Part shown: positions 1 through 11,019 of the stretch, piece by piece
How positions within the stretch are numbered: the first letter of the stretch is position 1
Layout of the letters: the number at the start of each line of letters is the position of its first letter
Assembly (NCBI GenBank): GCA_021234155.1
Contig: JAJEKV010000003.1
Location: forward strand, 33,711,166 to 33,775,165
Direction: 5' to 3'
Length of the DNA stretch: 64,000 bases
From: Isoetes taiwanensis
Taxonomy: Eukaryota; Streptophyta; Lycopodiopsida; Isoetales; Isoetaceae
Made by a program: the position numbers and the translations under genes
Notes under the pieces: model-generated
What the model was told of the DNA's origin: nothing
Databases searched by the model: none
What the model saw: only the letters and a program-made list of their open reading frames with translations

Positions 1-300
1 GAATACCCTAGCGTGGTATTCGGCCTGCATCTTCTGTTTTGTTTGCCGGCAGAAAAAACCGGCATAAGGGGTATTCGACCTGCCTATTCAACCTATTCTA
101 AGGGGTATTCCACAAGTCTAATACCCCCTTTTTTGGGACTTTTTCGGATAGGGGTTCCGGCCAAGGAGGAAATGGGAGGTATTTGACCTGCCTAATATCA
201 ACCCAAAATTGGGGGTATTCGACTTGTGGAATAAGTGTGCATGTTGAAACCACGAGTCTAATACCCCCTATTGCACGAGTCAAATACCCCCGTGGAATCC
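1..300. repeat. Short direct and inverted repeats of a GGGGTATTCGAC motif
   Basis: The motif GGGGTATTCGACCTG or close variants recurs near 68-85, 101-112, 176-192 and 213-226. Its complement, of the form GAGTCTAATACCCC, occurs near 116-128, 251-268 and 277-290. The stretch is therefore a nest of facing copies of one short motif, with no open frame that looks coding. It could be the eroded end of a mobile element cut by the window edge. Nothing in it can be assigned to a known family. Confidence 0.5.
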
Positions 301-331
301 AAGTCCAAATGGGGTGCCAATAAATGCACCG

Positions 332-629
332 TTTATTTTATGAACAGTCATACACCATAGATCCATAGATGTGCTAGAGTGTCTAATCCTTAATCGACCC
401 TTTTTTCTGATATTTCCCAAAATACCCTTGATTGGGGATCCCGGAGGTTATATTTTCAAAATTCCGGAAAATGCCCTAGAAAAAAAAAAAAAAAAGCCCC
501 TTGTAGTTTTTCATATGCATTTTTGGGATCCTCCCCAACTGGGGGGCAGGTTTCGGAATGGGCTTAAATTTCCCTTTATTTTATGAACAGTCATACACAA
601 TAGATCCATAGATGTGCTAGAGTGTCTAA
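332..629 (+). repeat. 55-bp direct repeat, offset 243 bp, upstream of the ARM-repeat gene
   Basis: A block of about 55 bp beginning TTTATTTTATGAACAGTCAT at 332-386 is repeated almost exactly at 575-629. The sequence following each copy also shares an ATCGACCCTT element, so this looks like an old local duplication of a promoter or 5' leader segment. A run of A residues lies between the copies (480-495). The repeat ends about 330 bp before the start codon of the gene at 963. Confidence 0.7.
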
Positions 630-962
630 ACACGACATCGACCCTTCTATTTCGTGTTAGGGTTTGTAAGTTTGTGTAGTTGATGGCACGAAGCTCCGAT
701 CCGGCTGGGTGGTGGCCACACACATTTCCAGTATCCAGTTGACTTCCACTAATATGTTAGTGACGTATCTCAGTGGCAGAAATCAGAATAGGCGGCGGCA
801 GTACTATATTTTTTTATATCCAGGGGTCCCGCTTATGATCCACTCACATTCTTTTGATAAGAATCACTCATTCCAGGATGCTGCCTTTGAGGTCGACGCA
901 ATCTCATCTAGCCAATACCATGGACAGTTTTTTCATTTCTCATGCTCACCAAGCCTCTATAG

Positions 963-3395
963 ATGGGCTCGAACGATATGGAAAAACTGGTAAATATTCA
1001 CATTCCTACCTATCCAAGTTCTGTGTTTGGCTCTTTCCAAACTGCGAATTCAAACGTAGCGGAGATAATTCAGGAGGAGAGTAGCAGCGTCAAACTGGAA
1101 GCTCCTGAGCAGAAGTTAACGCTTACTGCTTTCAGATTAGCCCTCTTGGAAAAGATCTCTTGTACGATAGGTAAACTTGCATTTATATGGGCAACTGTGG
1201 TCCTGTTAGGGGGCTTTGTGAGCAGTCTAAAATCTGTTGATTTTTGGGGTGTTTCTGTTCTTCTTATAACTGGAGGAGTCAGAGTATTTTGCAGGAGTGT
1301 AGAAGTGCAATGGCAGAATATTTCCTCTTCTATTTTCTCTACAGATGATTTGATACGAGCTAGCTCAGATGCCCTCCACAAAGGCAAGGAGAGGATTCAA
1401 AGCATGATGAATGGTCTCAGTCCTAAGCCCAACACAAGTCCGGGCCCAAGTCCAGGACCAGAATTATCTCATGAAGAAGGATCTGTAAAACAGAATAAGA
1501 AAAAACCTAAGATCTTTCGTTTCAGCATCAAAAGGACATGGTCAAAGGACAAACTTCCTTTTCTTCCATATGCCAGCAATTTCTTTGCAAGTAGGGTAAG
1601 TAATTTCTTTTACTTACTTCAAGTTGCCTCCGCTATGGTCGCTGTAGGATTTTCGGTGTACCGCCTTGTTAAACAAGACTATTATCAACCTCAGGATCAA
1701 TCCCAAGACAACCTTGGTAATGCATTAAATGCTTATTATGTGCTGATGATTGCAGAGGCATCAATTTTTCTCCTTGAAAAGGCTTATTTTGAAATTAAAA
1801 TCAATTACAAGAAGCTTTTGCTGCGGGTAAATACTCACTTGGGTTTGAGTGAAGACCGTGAGATGGTGAAATCTTTCTTTTATGATGTTTATTCTGCTTG
1901 CTTAAAAGGGAGTATCTTTGATGGTATAGAAGAAGATCTGGTGCACTTTTCGATTCGTAAAATTAATTCAGCCAATGGGAAAGAACAGTGTGGAGGTGTA
2001 AAGATGTTATCAGCGTTTGTGAATCATGATGAATTTGGAGGAGATGCATTGAGAAGAATTGGCACATCACCTGGTGTGATTGAGAGACTTCTTGACATGT
2101 TAACTTGGAAAAATGATCCAGAGATAGAGATTAGAAAAGCAACCGCCAAAATTCTTTGTGAATTGGTATATCATAATAGTAATTGCTTCAGAATTGTAGC
2201 TGCAGCTGGAGGTTTGGAAGCTATTGTTTCACTTCTTTTAGACGATGGTGGAGAACATAGTGACGAGCTGAAGGTTTTAGGTCTAAACATTTTGAAAAGA
2301 CTAGCAAAAGATCACAGGCATTGTGTCAAAATTGGACAGTCGAGAGGACTAATTGCTGTCTTGGTTGAATCAATTAAAGTAAAGGACAATATTATAGAAG
2401 CAAGAGTTCCTATTCATCCTATTCAAGGTAAAATTTTTAAGAAATCTTTGCAGCTTCTTAGCATGTTTGCTGCAGTAACAGGAATGTCTGGGCCACCAAT
2501 TAGGGATGACATTGCCAAAGCAGTTTTTGGACTGGCCAATTTACGTGATATTCTTTTGCACGTCAAATCCAAACCTAAATTTCAAGAGCTAGCAGTGGAT
2601 ATTCTGATGAGTTTGGGACTAGAAGAAAATATCAGGAAGACAATTGGAAGCACAGGTGGTGTAATTCAGGTTTTGGTATCACTATTTTTAAGAAAACACC
2701 CCAGTGACAGAGTAGAATATGTTGTAAGTCTGAAGGCAGGAGAGGCCTTGATTATCTTGACATGGCAGAGCCCAAGAAATTGCTTTCTCATTGTGGGTAG
2801 GAAAGAGAATGATAAAGAGGGTGGAACCTTGAAAAAAATAATTGAGCGCTTGGGGGAAGATACAAAAGTGTCAACATGTGCTGCTAAAATTCTGAGAAAT
2901 CTTTGCACATACCTGGATGACGAACAACGTCATGACATAATTTTGAGCAGTCAGACTGTGATGAAAAGAATCATCAGAGGAAGGGATAAACAATTGGAAG
3001 CTTATATTGGCCTTGCTGTGAGAACCATCCCCCTTCTACCAGAACCATTGTACATATCCATGTTTCAGGAGATTAACAAAAGCGTAATCACAAAAGTTAT
3101 TGCACGAATTGTTTCGGAGATACCTCCACCTTCTACTCATGTGCCTAGCCTGAGGCGTCACACTGTGGAGCTTCTAACGTTGCTAATGAAGAGGGATGTG
3201 TCTTTTCTAGAGGAATTTAGAAAGGAGAAATCTGGAATGAAGCTAGAAAACATGCTTGAAAATATCACTGAGGTGGAGAATTTTTATACAATTAGTGGTG
3301 CAATGGGAGTGGTGAGACATAAAGAAAGCTTGGAGGACATTATTGAAGGATCCCTTGCTTATCTGCAAATGCCAAAGGAAGAACTCGCAACATAA
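963..3395 (+). CDS. ARM-repeat protein with N-terminal membrane segments
   Basis: An uninterrupted 810-codon frame, the only long intact single-exon gene in the window. The N-terminal third has four hydrophobic stretches, at about residues 68-88, 92-110, 213-235 and 255-275. The second and third are separated by a charged, Pro-rich loop (SPGPSPGP near 159-166, then a Lys-rich run). From about residue 345 to the end the protein is helical with repeated motifs of the form GGVxxLLxLL...A..IL..L, typical of armadillo repeats (for example GVIERLLDML, GGLEAIVSLL, GGVIQVLVSL). Plant genomes carry a family of ARM-repeat proteins with this membrane-anchored layout (sometimes labelled BLE2-like); their biochemical role is unclear. 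The first ATG is used; a second in-frame ATG lies five codons later. An alternative is a related HEAT-repeat family. No canonical AATAAA is seen just after the stop. Confidence 0.88.
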   Translation: MGSNDMEKLVNIHIPTYPSSVFGSFQTANSNVAEIIQEESSSVKLEAPEQKLTLTAFRLALLEKISCTIGKLAFIWATVVLLGGFVSSLKSVDFWGVSVLLITGGVRVFCRSVEVQWQNISSSIFSTDDLIRASSDALHKGKERIQSMMNGLSPKPNTSPGPSPGPELSHEEGSVKQNKKKPKIFRFSIKRTWSKDKLPFLPYASNFFASRVSNFFYLLQVASAMVAVGFSVYRLVKQDYYQPQDQSQDNLGNALNAYYVLMIAEASIFLLEKAYFEIKINYKKLLLRVNTHLGLSEDREMVKSFFYDVYSACLKGSIFDGIEEDLVHFSIRKINSANGKEQCGGVKMLSAFVNHDEFGGDALRRIGTSPGVIERLLDMLTWKNDPEIEIRKATAKILCELVYHNSNCFRIVAAAGGLEAIVSLLLDDGGEHSDELKVLGLNILKRLAKDHRHCVKIGQSRGLIAVLVESIKVKDNIIEARVPIHPIQGKIFKKSLQLLSMFAAVTGMSGPPIRDDIAKAVFGLANLRDILLHVKSKPKFQELAVDILMSLGLEENIRKTIGSTGGVIQVLVSLFLRKHPSDRVEYVVSLKAGEALIILTWQSPRNCFLIVGRKENDKEGGTLKKIIERLGEDTKVSTCAAKILRNLCTYLDDEQRHDIILSSQTVMKRIIRGRDKQLEAYIGLAVRTIPLLPEPLYISMFQEINKSVITKVIARIVSEIPPPSTHVPSLRRHTVELLTLLMKRDVSFLEEFRKEKSGMKLENMLENITEVENFYTISGAMGVVRHKESLEDIIEGSLAYLQMPKEELAT

Positions 3396-3474
3396 AATAA
3401 TTTATTCAAAACCAGAAAAGCGGCCGTGCGGCCTCTTTTCTATCTGTGACATGTTTTAACGAATACTACTCTAT

Positions 3475-4130
3475 TTATATAAGTGCTGCTCTATATACGA
3501 CATTCGATGGTCTTTGATGGTCTTTTCGTAATGCACCTTGAAGTGATGTTTCCGTAATAGCAATTTTGATTCCTGCTAGCAATTTTGATTCTTGCATGAG
3601 AAGTGCACCTTGAGAGAGCAACATAAAGTTGACCGTGCAAAAACAGGGGCTGGCAAGTAAAGCCCAACAGTCTCTAAAGATTGGCCTTGTCATCAATTGA
3701 AAGCTAAACGGATTGGGTATTGTCGCCTGGTGAATGGTATATGCGAATCAAACAGCGTCAGGTTGATCTTTGGGAGCAGGATTGGGGGTGCCTCTGAATT
3801 GTCCTGTAATTATTTCCGCTCGTAGGATTTTTTGTGTTGCATGGGTGATGCGCAGGCGTGTCCCGTTGCACACCACCTTCCACCTTGAGGATATATGTTC
3901 CTTAGCAACATCACTATTGCTCCTACCTTGATGTTGAGCTTGTAAGGCAACATTCCGGAGGGTGTGAGATGGTTAATAAATTCAATCGAAATTTTTTTGA
4001 TGTTTTCTTTATCTTCCATGTTGAGAGTGTCGATGCCGATGTATGGATGCAAATCTCCATGCAACCTTTGCAAAGTCTTGTCACTGAGTTTTAGGGTATC
4101 CTCATTTTTTTAGAGGAAAACATGCGTCCC
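3475..4130 (-). pseudogene. Helitron Pif1-like helicase C-terminal relic
   Basis: Read on the minus strand, the segment begins with LTPSGMLPYKLNIKVGAIVM near 3900-3990, then in another frame VVCNGTRLRI, then RRQYPIRLAF, and after further shifts GLYLPAPVF followed by HGQLYVALSRC near 3608-3637. These are consecutive blocks of the C-terminal part of the Pif1-like helicase in Helitron transposons: the 2B-like domain and the last helicase motif. At least three frameshifts and a stop break it, so it is dead. The zinc-finger and Rep parts of a Helitron are not seen on either side, so this is a fragment. Confidence 0.8.
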
Positions 4131-4199
4131 AAGACCGCTATTGCACAGAGATTTAGAGGAAAAATATGAGTGCAAAGACCATTTTGAAATGCTATTGCA

Positions 4200-5290
4200 C
4201 AGTAGGTTCATTACTTTTGCATGGTCTCAGAGCAGAAGACAGATGCACTGCCATTGATTTTAGAAAATTTTTATATGTGGTCCTTTACCATGACCTGTAA
4301 AGCACACACACCTACTGCATTCTTATTCACATATACTGCTCAACCCCCTATTCTAGTACCAATTCTAAAGTACCACTCATGAGAAACATACTCACATATA
4401 TACACATGTGAGGACTTATATCACATCTACACCCATGAGGACTCTTTGCATGAGAAGTTTACTCACACCTAATACTAATTCTAACCTACTTACACCTACT
4501 ATAATGCAAGTCCACACACACATGCCCTACTACCAATTCTAAAGTATCACTTATGAGGAGAACACTACCAATTCCAAAGCATCACCTATGAGAATGTTAC
4601 TCATAACTACTGTACTCCTGAGCATTTTTCACATTCTTATTCACAGATACTGCTCAACCCCTTATTCTATTACCAATTCCAAAGTACCACCCATAAGGAG
4701 CATACTCACACATACACCAATGAGGACTCATACCATTCCAAAGTATCACTTATGAGGATGTTACTCACACCTACTGCACTCCAGAATATTTCACATTCTT
4801 ATTCACGTATACTGCTCAACCCCCTATTCTATTATCAATTCTAAAGTACCACCCATGAGGAGCATACTCACAGATACACCCATGAGGACTTATATCACAT
4901 CTACACCCATGAGGACTTTTTGCATGAGAAGTTTACTCACACCTAATATCAGTTCTAAAATATCATCTATGAGGGGCCTACTTACACCTACTATCATGTA
5001 AGTCCATACACATATATGCCCTGCTACTAATTCTAAAGTATCACTCATGAGAAGAAAAGTCATGAGGAGAACACTACAAACTCAAAGAATCACCTATAAG
5101 GATGTTACTCACACCTATTGCACCCTTGAGCATTTCACATTCTTATTCACACATACTGCTCAACCCCCTATTCTATTACCAATTTTAAAGTACCACCCAT
5201 GAGGAGCATACTCACACATACACCCATGTCGACTCATACCACATTTACACCTATGAGGACCCTTACCACATCCACTACTTGGCACCGAGG
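4200..5290. repeat. Degenerate satellite family 1
   Basis: Blocks containing TTCTTATTCACATATACTGC, then TGCTCAACCCCCTATTCTAT, then AAAGTACCACCCATGAGGAG recur in the same order. The TGCTCAACCCC marker sits at 4337, 4651, 4813 and 5157, so unit length varies from about 160 to 345 bp through internal gains and losses of a shorter CACCCATGAGGACT motif. No coding potential is seen. The same family returns at 14190-14370, on the other side of the LINE. Confidence 0.75.
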
Positions 5291-5770
5291 AGCATCTGGA
5301 ACTTCCAGAACATTCTATTTTAAGGTTTTGCAAAGTTTTAGAAAACTATCTATTTTAGACTAAGGTACTTACTTTTTTTAGAATGAGGTGCTTCCCCAGG
5401 AGCATTTGGAACATTCCAGAGCATTCTATATTGAGCTTTTGAAAAGTTCCAAAAAACTTTCTATTTTTAGACTGACGTGCTTGCCCATGACAATCTGAAA
5501 CATTCTAGAACATTTTATTTTGAGTTTTTGCAAAGTTTTAGAAAACTTTCTATTTTCGGACTGAGATATTTTCTATTTTTAGACTGAGGTGTTTACCCAT
5601 GAGCATCTAGAATATTCTAGGACATTCTAGAAGATTCGAGAGCTATCTAGAACATTTTAGAACCTATTTTGTTCTATTTTTAGACTGAGGTGCTTGCCCA
5701 GAACATCAGCAACATTCTAGAACCCAAGAGCTTTCTATTTTTAGACTAAGGTGCTTGCGCCGGAGCATGT

Positions 5771-5790
5771 AGAACATTCTAGAAAATTCT
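5771..5790. promoter_or_regulatory. Perfect four-unit heat-shock-element match
   Basis: The sequence AGAACATTCTAGAAAATTCT is an exact GAA-nn-TTC-nn-GAA-nn-TTC array, the binding-site form recognised by heat-shock factor trimers. It lies inside satellite family 2. Whether it is bound or drives any transcript is not shown by sequence. Confidence 0.45.
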
Positions 5791-6052
5791 TCTATTTTGA
5801 GTTTTTGCAAAGTTACAAAAATCTTTCTATTTTTAGACTAAGATACTTGCCCATGAGCATTTGGAACATTCTATTTTGAGTTTTTGCAAAATTTTAGACA
5901 ATTTTCTATTTCTAGACTAAGGTACGTTCTATTTTTAGACTCAGGTGTTTGCCTAGAAGCATCTGAAACATTCCAGAACTTCTATTTTGAGCTTTTGCAA
6001 AGTTCCAAAAAACTTTCTAGTTTTAGACTGAGGTGCTTGCCCAGGAGCATCT

Positions 6053-6072
6053 GGAACTTTCCAGAACATTCT
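6053..6072. promoter_or_regulatory. Second perfect four-unit heat-shock-element match
   Basis: GGAACTTTCCAGAACATTCT fits GAA-nn-TTC-nn-GAA-nn-TTC exactly and is another unit of satellite family 2. A longer stretch with one mismatch is at about 5608-5635. Confidence 0.4.
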
Positions 6073-6548
6073 ATTTTGAGCTTTTTGGATGTTGCATTTA
6101 TTCATGGCTAGGATTGTGCCACGTGGCAACATCCTAGCCTTTGATAGGCATGTGAGACATATATATAGGCCTAAGGTATCCACCTTAACTATGTTTGAGC
6201 AATTGGAATATTCTAGGACATTCTATTCTGACTGCTTGCAAAGTTTTAGGAAACTTTATGTTTTTAAACTGCGGTGGTTATCAATTAGTACCTAGAATAT
6301 ACCAGAACATTCGGAACATTCGTAAACACATTCTTTTTTTGAATGAAGGTGCTTCCTTATAAGCATCTAGAATATTTCACAATATTCCACAACATCTATT
6401 TAAATTTTCTATTTTTAGATTGAGGCGCTTACCATGAGCATCTACAACATTCTACAACATTCTATCTGAAAACTTTCTAATCTTAGATTGAGGTGCCTGA
6501 CTACGAGCTTCTAGAACTGTCTCTCTGTCACATGTTTGAAAAGTTGCC

Positions 6549-6564
6549 TTTTTTTTTTTTTTTT
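6549..6564 (-). other. LINE poly(A) tail
   Basis: A run of 16 T on the plus strand marks the 3' end of the minus-strand LINE. The satellite resumes immediately to the left. Confidence 0.75.
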
Positions 6565-7180
6565 GAAAGTAAGAGACGGTTTTGTCATTAATTATAAAAT
6601 CTCAAGTACATTGCAAAGTGTATGCCTTTGCTAGAAGAGCATACCAAAACATGCATGAAAACCAACAAGGAGTTTCATAGTACAGGAACTATGATCACCA
6701 CACATAAAATTATGACAGCTAGTAGCAGATAAGATAATATGTTGAAAGTATTTTTTTCTTGACTGAAGTGATAATGAAGAAACTCCACCATGTTGAAGAG
6801 ATCATTTAAGCTCCCCCCAACACTGAAGTCCTGCCAACAGGTTTATCCATCAAAAAAAGTAAGCTAGAACAGATAGAATTAAAAAAGAGCAAGAGCATGC
6901 TTTGTTGGTAGGCCAGGAAATGAGATGTTCAGGTCTCAGAAAAGAATATTGAATTATACTAGGCATTGAAGACATCAGTGGATCCAAAGATGTAGTGATC
7001 AGGGGACCAGTTATTGCTGTAGAATAGGCAGAATTTGTCCTTGTCCTCCAAAAGGATCAGCAGGGATCCATAAAGATCAGCAAGAAGCTTGTGATTGTAA
7101 TACATAGATTTGTATCTTGACATCTGTGTTTTAGTAAGAATGAAGTTGTGGTTTGACAGAAAGGTACATAGATAATGAAC

Positions 7181-8668
7181 CTACACAACCTCCCTGCAGA
7201 AAATGGCAGCCCACAGATCTTCACTTTCCTTTTGATATCTTCTGTGACCAGTTCTCATAAGAAATGATTCCGTTAGCAATACTGTTTTGCATAACCTGAT
7301 CTTTAGCTTGTTGACTGAAGGGCGAGAAATTATCAAATTTGCTTCTTCCATCACCACGCAGGAATGCAAGATATTCTAGGATCATTAGAGAGGAAAAAAT
7401 TAGAATTTACAACATTCAAATTTGAAGCAAATAAATCATAGTGTCCCTTATACTGTCCATGTGCCTCCCAATTCCTGCCATAGTTAGATCCATTTTTCTT
7501 TTTGTGAGCAGTAGTAATAGTCTCAAAGTCAAATTGAAAATGCATCTTTATCCAAAAGATAGAAGGCTTTTCTTTCCATACAAGACACGATTTCTAGCTT
7601 TCCAAATATTCCAAAGAGCAATGTAAATAATTGAATTGATAAATTTATCATAATATTGGAGAAGGGATAGAAAATTCCCATTATTCACAATACCCAATTT
7701 ATCAGCAATCCAAGTCCAGAAATCATTCAATTTGTTACAAAGAAAAATATGACACATATCCTCCACTCTATCACATGACATGGGACAGTTTGCTGTGATG
7801 CTAGGATTTCTTTTAGACAAAGAGTACAGATTGTTCAAGCTGCCATTAGCAAGAAGCCAAATGAAATAAGAAATTTTAGGAGGACAATAAGAGTTCCATA
7901 CATTATGAAATAGATCCTTAAGCTGAGCATGACTAATGGACCATTTCAACATAGCTTTGCTGTCATCAATATTGGAGGACATAGCATTGTACACATATTT
8001 AACTTTGTATATCCCTTTGCTATATTGTCCAGTCACCCTTCCCAAAGTTGGGAGACAGATTTGAAAGATAAGGTTTGATATGAGTGTAGATCTTCTCATC
8101 TGAGAAAGTTCCCTTTATGATTTCTTTCAGTCTAGTTCAAGAAATGATTCTCCCACCTGAAAAAAGGTCACTGGTATAATCTAGACCAGCCTCATGCCAT
8201 TTCTTATAAATTCTAGGATGCTTGATTGCCAGAACTGAAGAATTTCGTTCAGCCAAAATAGGGTTCCAGAAAATGGGGAGATCAGCATGGAGCTTATCTC
8301 TTGGGATGAATTGGAATTTAGGGGAGATAGAATTCCAGGCCTTGATGAAATTACCCATAAGGGGAGAGATATTGGAGGCTGGCTTCATCTGAGTGAAGGA
8401 AGAATGAGAAAGCAAGTGCTGAATAGAGGGGAATAGAGGGATGCCCATAGGGATGACTTTGGGAGATCCAAAATCTGATAAACTTATAAGCAGGAGATTG
8501 AGCCCCATGAATAGCTTTCCAAACAAATTTTCCTGCAAGAGATTGAGCTTGAATAAAAAGGTTCTTACAACCTAAACCACCAAAGCTCTTAGTTTTACAG
8601 ATAGAATTCCAATTGACTAGGTGACTTCCTTTCCAAATGAAGTTTCTAATAATTTTCTCCAGCTCCAA
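7181..8668 (-). pseudogene. LINE ORF2, connection and zf-RVT-type C-terminus
   Basis: Successive frames at 8668-8351, 8538-8137, 8099-7548, 7545-7351 and 7369-7181 together encode the C-terminal region. The piece at 8099-7548 reads NVWNSYCPPKISYFIWLLAN, then NCPMSCDRVEDMCHIFLCN, then WNIWKARNRVLY. This is the zf-RVT domain found at the end of plant LINE and LINE-like polymerases, with its Cys/His set. At least four frameshifts separate the pieces. Confidence 0.75.
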
Positions 8669-8947
8669 ATATACACTTTTAGGAGCAACTAAGGCTGTAG
8701 AGAAATAGACATAAGAGCTGCAAGAACAGAATTGGCAATAATGGCTCTACCAGCAAAGTGAGATAGTTCCTGTAATTATTCAGTTTTTTCTTAATTCTCA
8801 AAAGAATGGGATCCCAGAGGCCTTTAACGCTCTGGTTCATAGAAAGGGGCATACCCAATAATTTAGTAGCATGATCTGGAGAGAGAACATTGATACCAGC
8901 AACCTGCTGGTGAGGAATGTCCCCAATTATCAAGCTTTTGTTGATGT

Positions 8948-9910
8948 TTAACTGAATGCCCGAGGCTGCTGAGAATTGACTGAGAATTTTAAGGAAGAAT
9001 TCAATGTAGCCATATCAGCATCATGAAAGGAGAAGGTATCATCAGCATATTGAAGAATAGTGATGCTATCATCAGAATTAGGAAGTTTTAGCCCTTTGAT
9101 TTGAGCAGAGTTCTGATAATGAATAATGACCTTAGTTAATAGCTCAGCAGCCACCAGAAAAAGATAAGGAGCAAGAGGACAACCTTGTCTAACACCACAG
9201 GAAAGAGGAAAGAAGCCAGAGGGGACACCATTGATTAGAACAGCTGAGTTGGATCTTGAATTTAGACCAAAGATAAGATTAATCAGCTTAGGAGGAAAGC
9301 CAAGTTTAGACATGGCAAAATCCAAGAAATCCCATCTAACAGAATCAAAAGCACGCTTAAAGTCCAACTTGAGAAGAATGCAGTTTTGATTAGAGATTTT
9401 GTTCCAACGTAAGTCTTCCATAGCTACCATATAATTATCAAGAATATATCTCTTTGGAAGAAAGGCAGATTGGTTTTGACTGATATTTCTTTGCAGAAAG
9501 TTATTGATTCTCAATGCAATGATTTTGGCACATAGCTTGTAGGTAGTGTTTGTGAGGGAGATAGGTCTCCAATCTTGGAACTTGGAAGGATGATCAACTT
9601 TTGGAATCAAGGAGATAAAACCACTGGAAGTAGATGGATGAAGATGATCCGAATTCCAAAATGCATGAACTAGGGAGATTAGATCCTTTTTTAGAATATC
9701 CCAGAATTTTATATAGAATTCAGCTGGAAGACCATCAGGACCTGGAGAATTACCTTTGTTAAATGAGGTTAGAGTAGTATAAATCTCCTCTTGAGAAGGA
9801 AGAGCAATGACAAACTCATCTATGATATCAGTAGCAGAAGGTAAGATGTTGTTCACAGAGGTCATGAAGTCATTTGCTTCTCTAATACTGTTGGAAGGAT
9901 AGGCTTGCAA
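8948..9910 (-). pseudogene. LINE ORF2, reverse transcriptase core
   Basis: Contains the ordered non-LTR reverse transcriptase blocks: GNSPGPDGLPAEFY, GFISLIPK, DWRPISLTN, NQSAFLPKR, LLKLDFKRAFDSV (first catalytic Asp), GVRQGCPLAPYLF and LQYADDT (catalytic YADD, about 9035-9052). The frame ends at 8948 and the thumb region continues in other frames at 8933-8679 (ATKLLGMPLS) and 8668-8351 (FIWKGS...SFGGLGCKNL). All polymerase catalytic residues are present; inactivity comes from the frameshifts. Confidence 0.92.
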
Positions 9911-10818
9911 TGAAAGAGGTCCATATATCTGCTTTTAAAGAAGTTGGCAATCTCAGAATGAGAGGAGTAATTGTTACCATGATCATCAGTAGTCTCAGTA
10001 ATGGAATTTCTGAGCACCCTGCTTTTGGCAACTCTGAAGAAGAACTTTGTGCTACTAGAATCCATATCATTGGTGTATTTGATCTTACATCTAATAGCAG
10101 AACCCTTTGCCTCCATCTCCTCAATATTCTTAATTCTTCTCTCCAGCATCTCCTCCCCCGCTTGAAGGTTGGAATTTGTAGGATCATTTTGAAGCAAAGA
10201 TCTTATAACTTTCATATACATCAGTAGCTGGTTTTTCTCTTTACCACATTGATCATACATAGCTTTAGACCAATTCTTGATCCATCCTTTTATTGCCTTA
10301 ATTTTGGTGTAGAAGTGCTTCATGCCATTAGCACTCTCATTTATATTCCCAGAGAGCTCCTCATAAGAGGCTTTAAATTGTACACATAATTTCTCATTGT
10401 CAAGAAGGGAAGAATTGAATTTATAAGGAGTGCTTCCCTCCCTTTGAATCTTGGTAATATGAGATGTATGTAAAAACTGAGGCTGATGATCTGAGATAGA
10501 GGTACCCTCATCACTGGTGACATAGCTATTATCCCAAAAGGCTGTAGAGGGATTGGAAACATAAAATCTATCCAGGGTGCAATAGACTCTTGCCCTGTCT
10601 TTCTGTTTATTAGAGCAAGTATAAGTAGCAGTAGAAGATGGGATGTGGATTAAATTATTTTCAGAAATGAGGGAATCCCAATTCTTCTTTTCAATTCTGG
10701 TCATATTTATTTTATTCCCCAATTTCAAATCCCAAGAAGTAGTGTTATTGAAGTCCCCAGTAGTAATCCAGTTATCTAGATTTTGAGAAGCCAGCCAGCT
10801 ATTAATTTCAGTCCACAT
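9862..10818 (-). pseudogene. LINE ORF2, endonuclease C-terminal part
   Basis: The frame carries the later catalytic blocks of the AP endonuclease: TTGDFNN (Asp and Asn), then LDRFYVS, then ISDHQP (the Asp-His pair), followed by the long helical spacer that joins endonuclease to polymerase. It overlaps the reverse transcriptase frame by 49 bp in a different phase, so a frameshift lies at about 9862-9910. Confidence 0.85.
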
Positions 10819-11019
10819 GGGCTCCCTATCTCTGGGAGAGGTGGGAGCATAAACATTTATAATCCAAAATTAGAATTGGAGACAGAGCATATAATAGCTT
10901 GCCATACTCTTGAAGGACTATTATAGAAGGAAGTATGACTTATCTCTCTTTTAAATAATAGCCAGCCCACCACTTGCACCAGAGGGGTTAATCCAAATAG
11001 AGGAAGAAGAAGAAAAGAT

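Larger units (their letters stand above)
5290..6540. repeat. Degenerate satellite family 2 with GAAnnTTC arrays
   Basis: About ten copies of a unit running CTATTTTTAGACTGAGGTGC, then a TTGCCCAGGAGCATCTGGAA block, then a CATTCTAGAACATTC block, then a TTTTGAGCTTTTGCAAAGTT block, spaced roughly 60-120 bp apart. The middle of the unit is made of alternating GAA and TTC triplets, the layout of a plant heat-shock element. A separate block at 6110-6190 (GTGGCAACATCCTAGCC) recurs at 13700-13790 beyond the LINE. There is no open frame of interest; short frames here are repeat artefacts. Confidence 0.7.

Noticed and set aside
5884-6295. Short open frames on both strands of the satellite
   Set aside because: They repeat the same residues with the satellite unit and overlap on opposite strands, so they are repeat artefacts.
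4200-6540. CRISPR-like array of repeats and spacers
   Set aside because: Repeat units are degenerate, of uneven length and merge into one another, and the context is a plant nuclear satellite.
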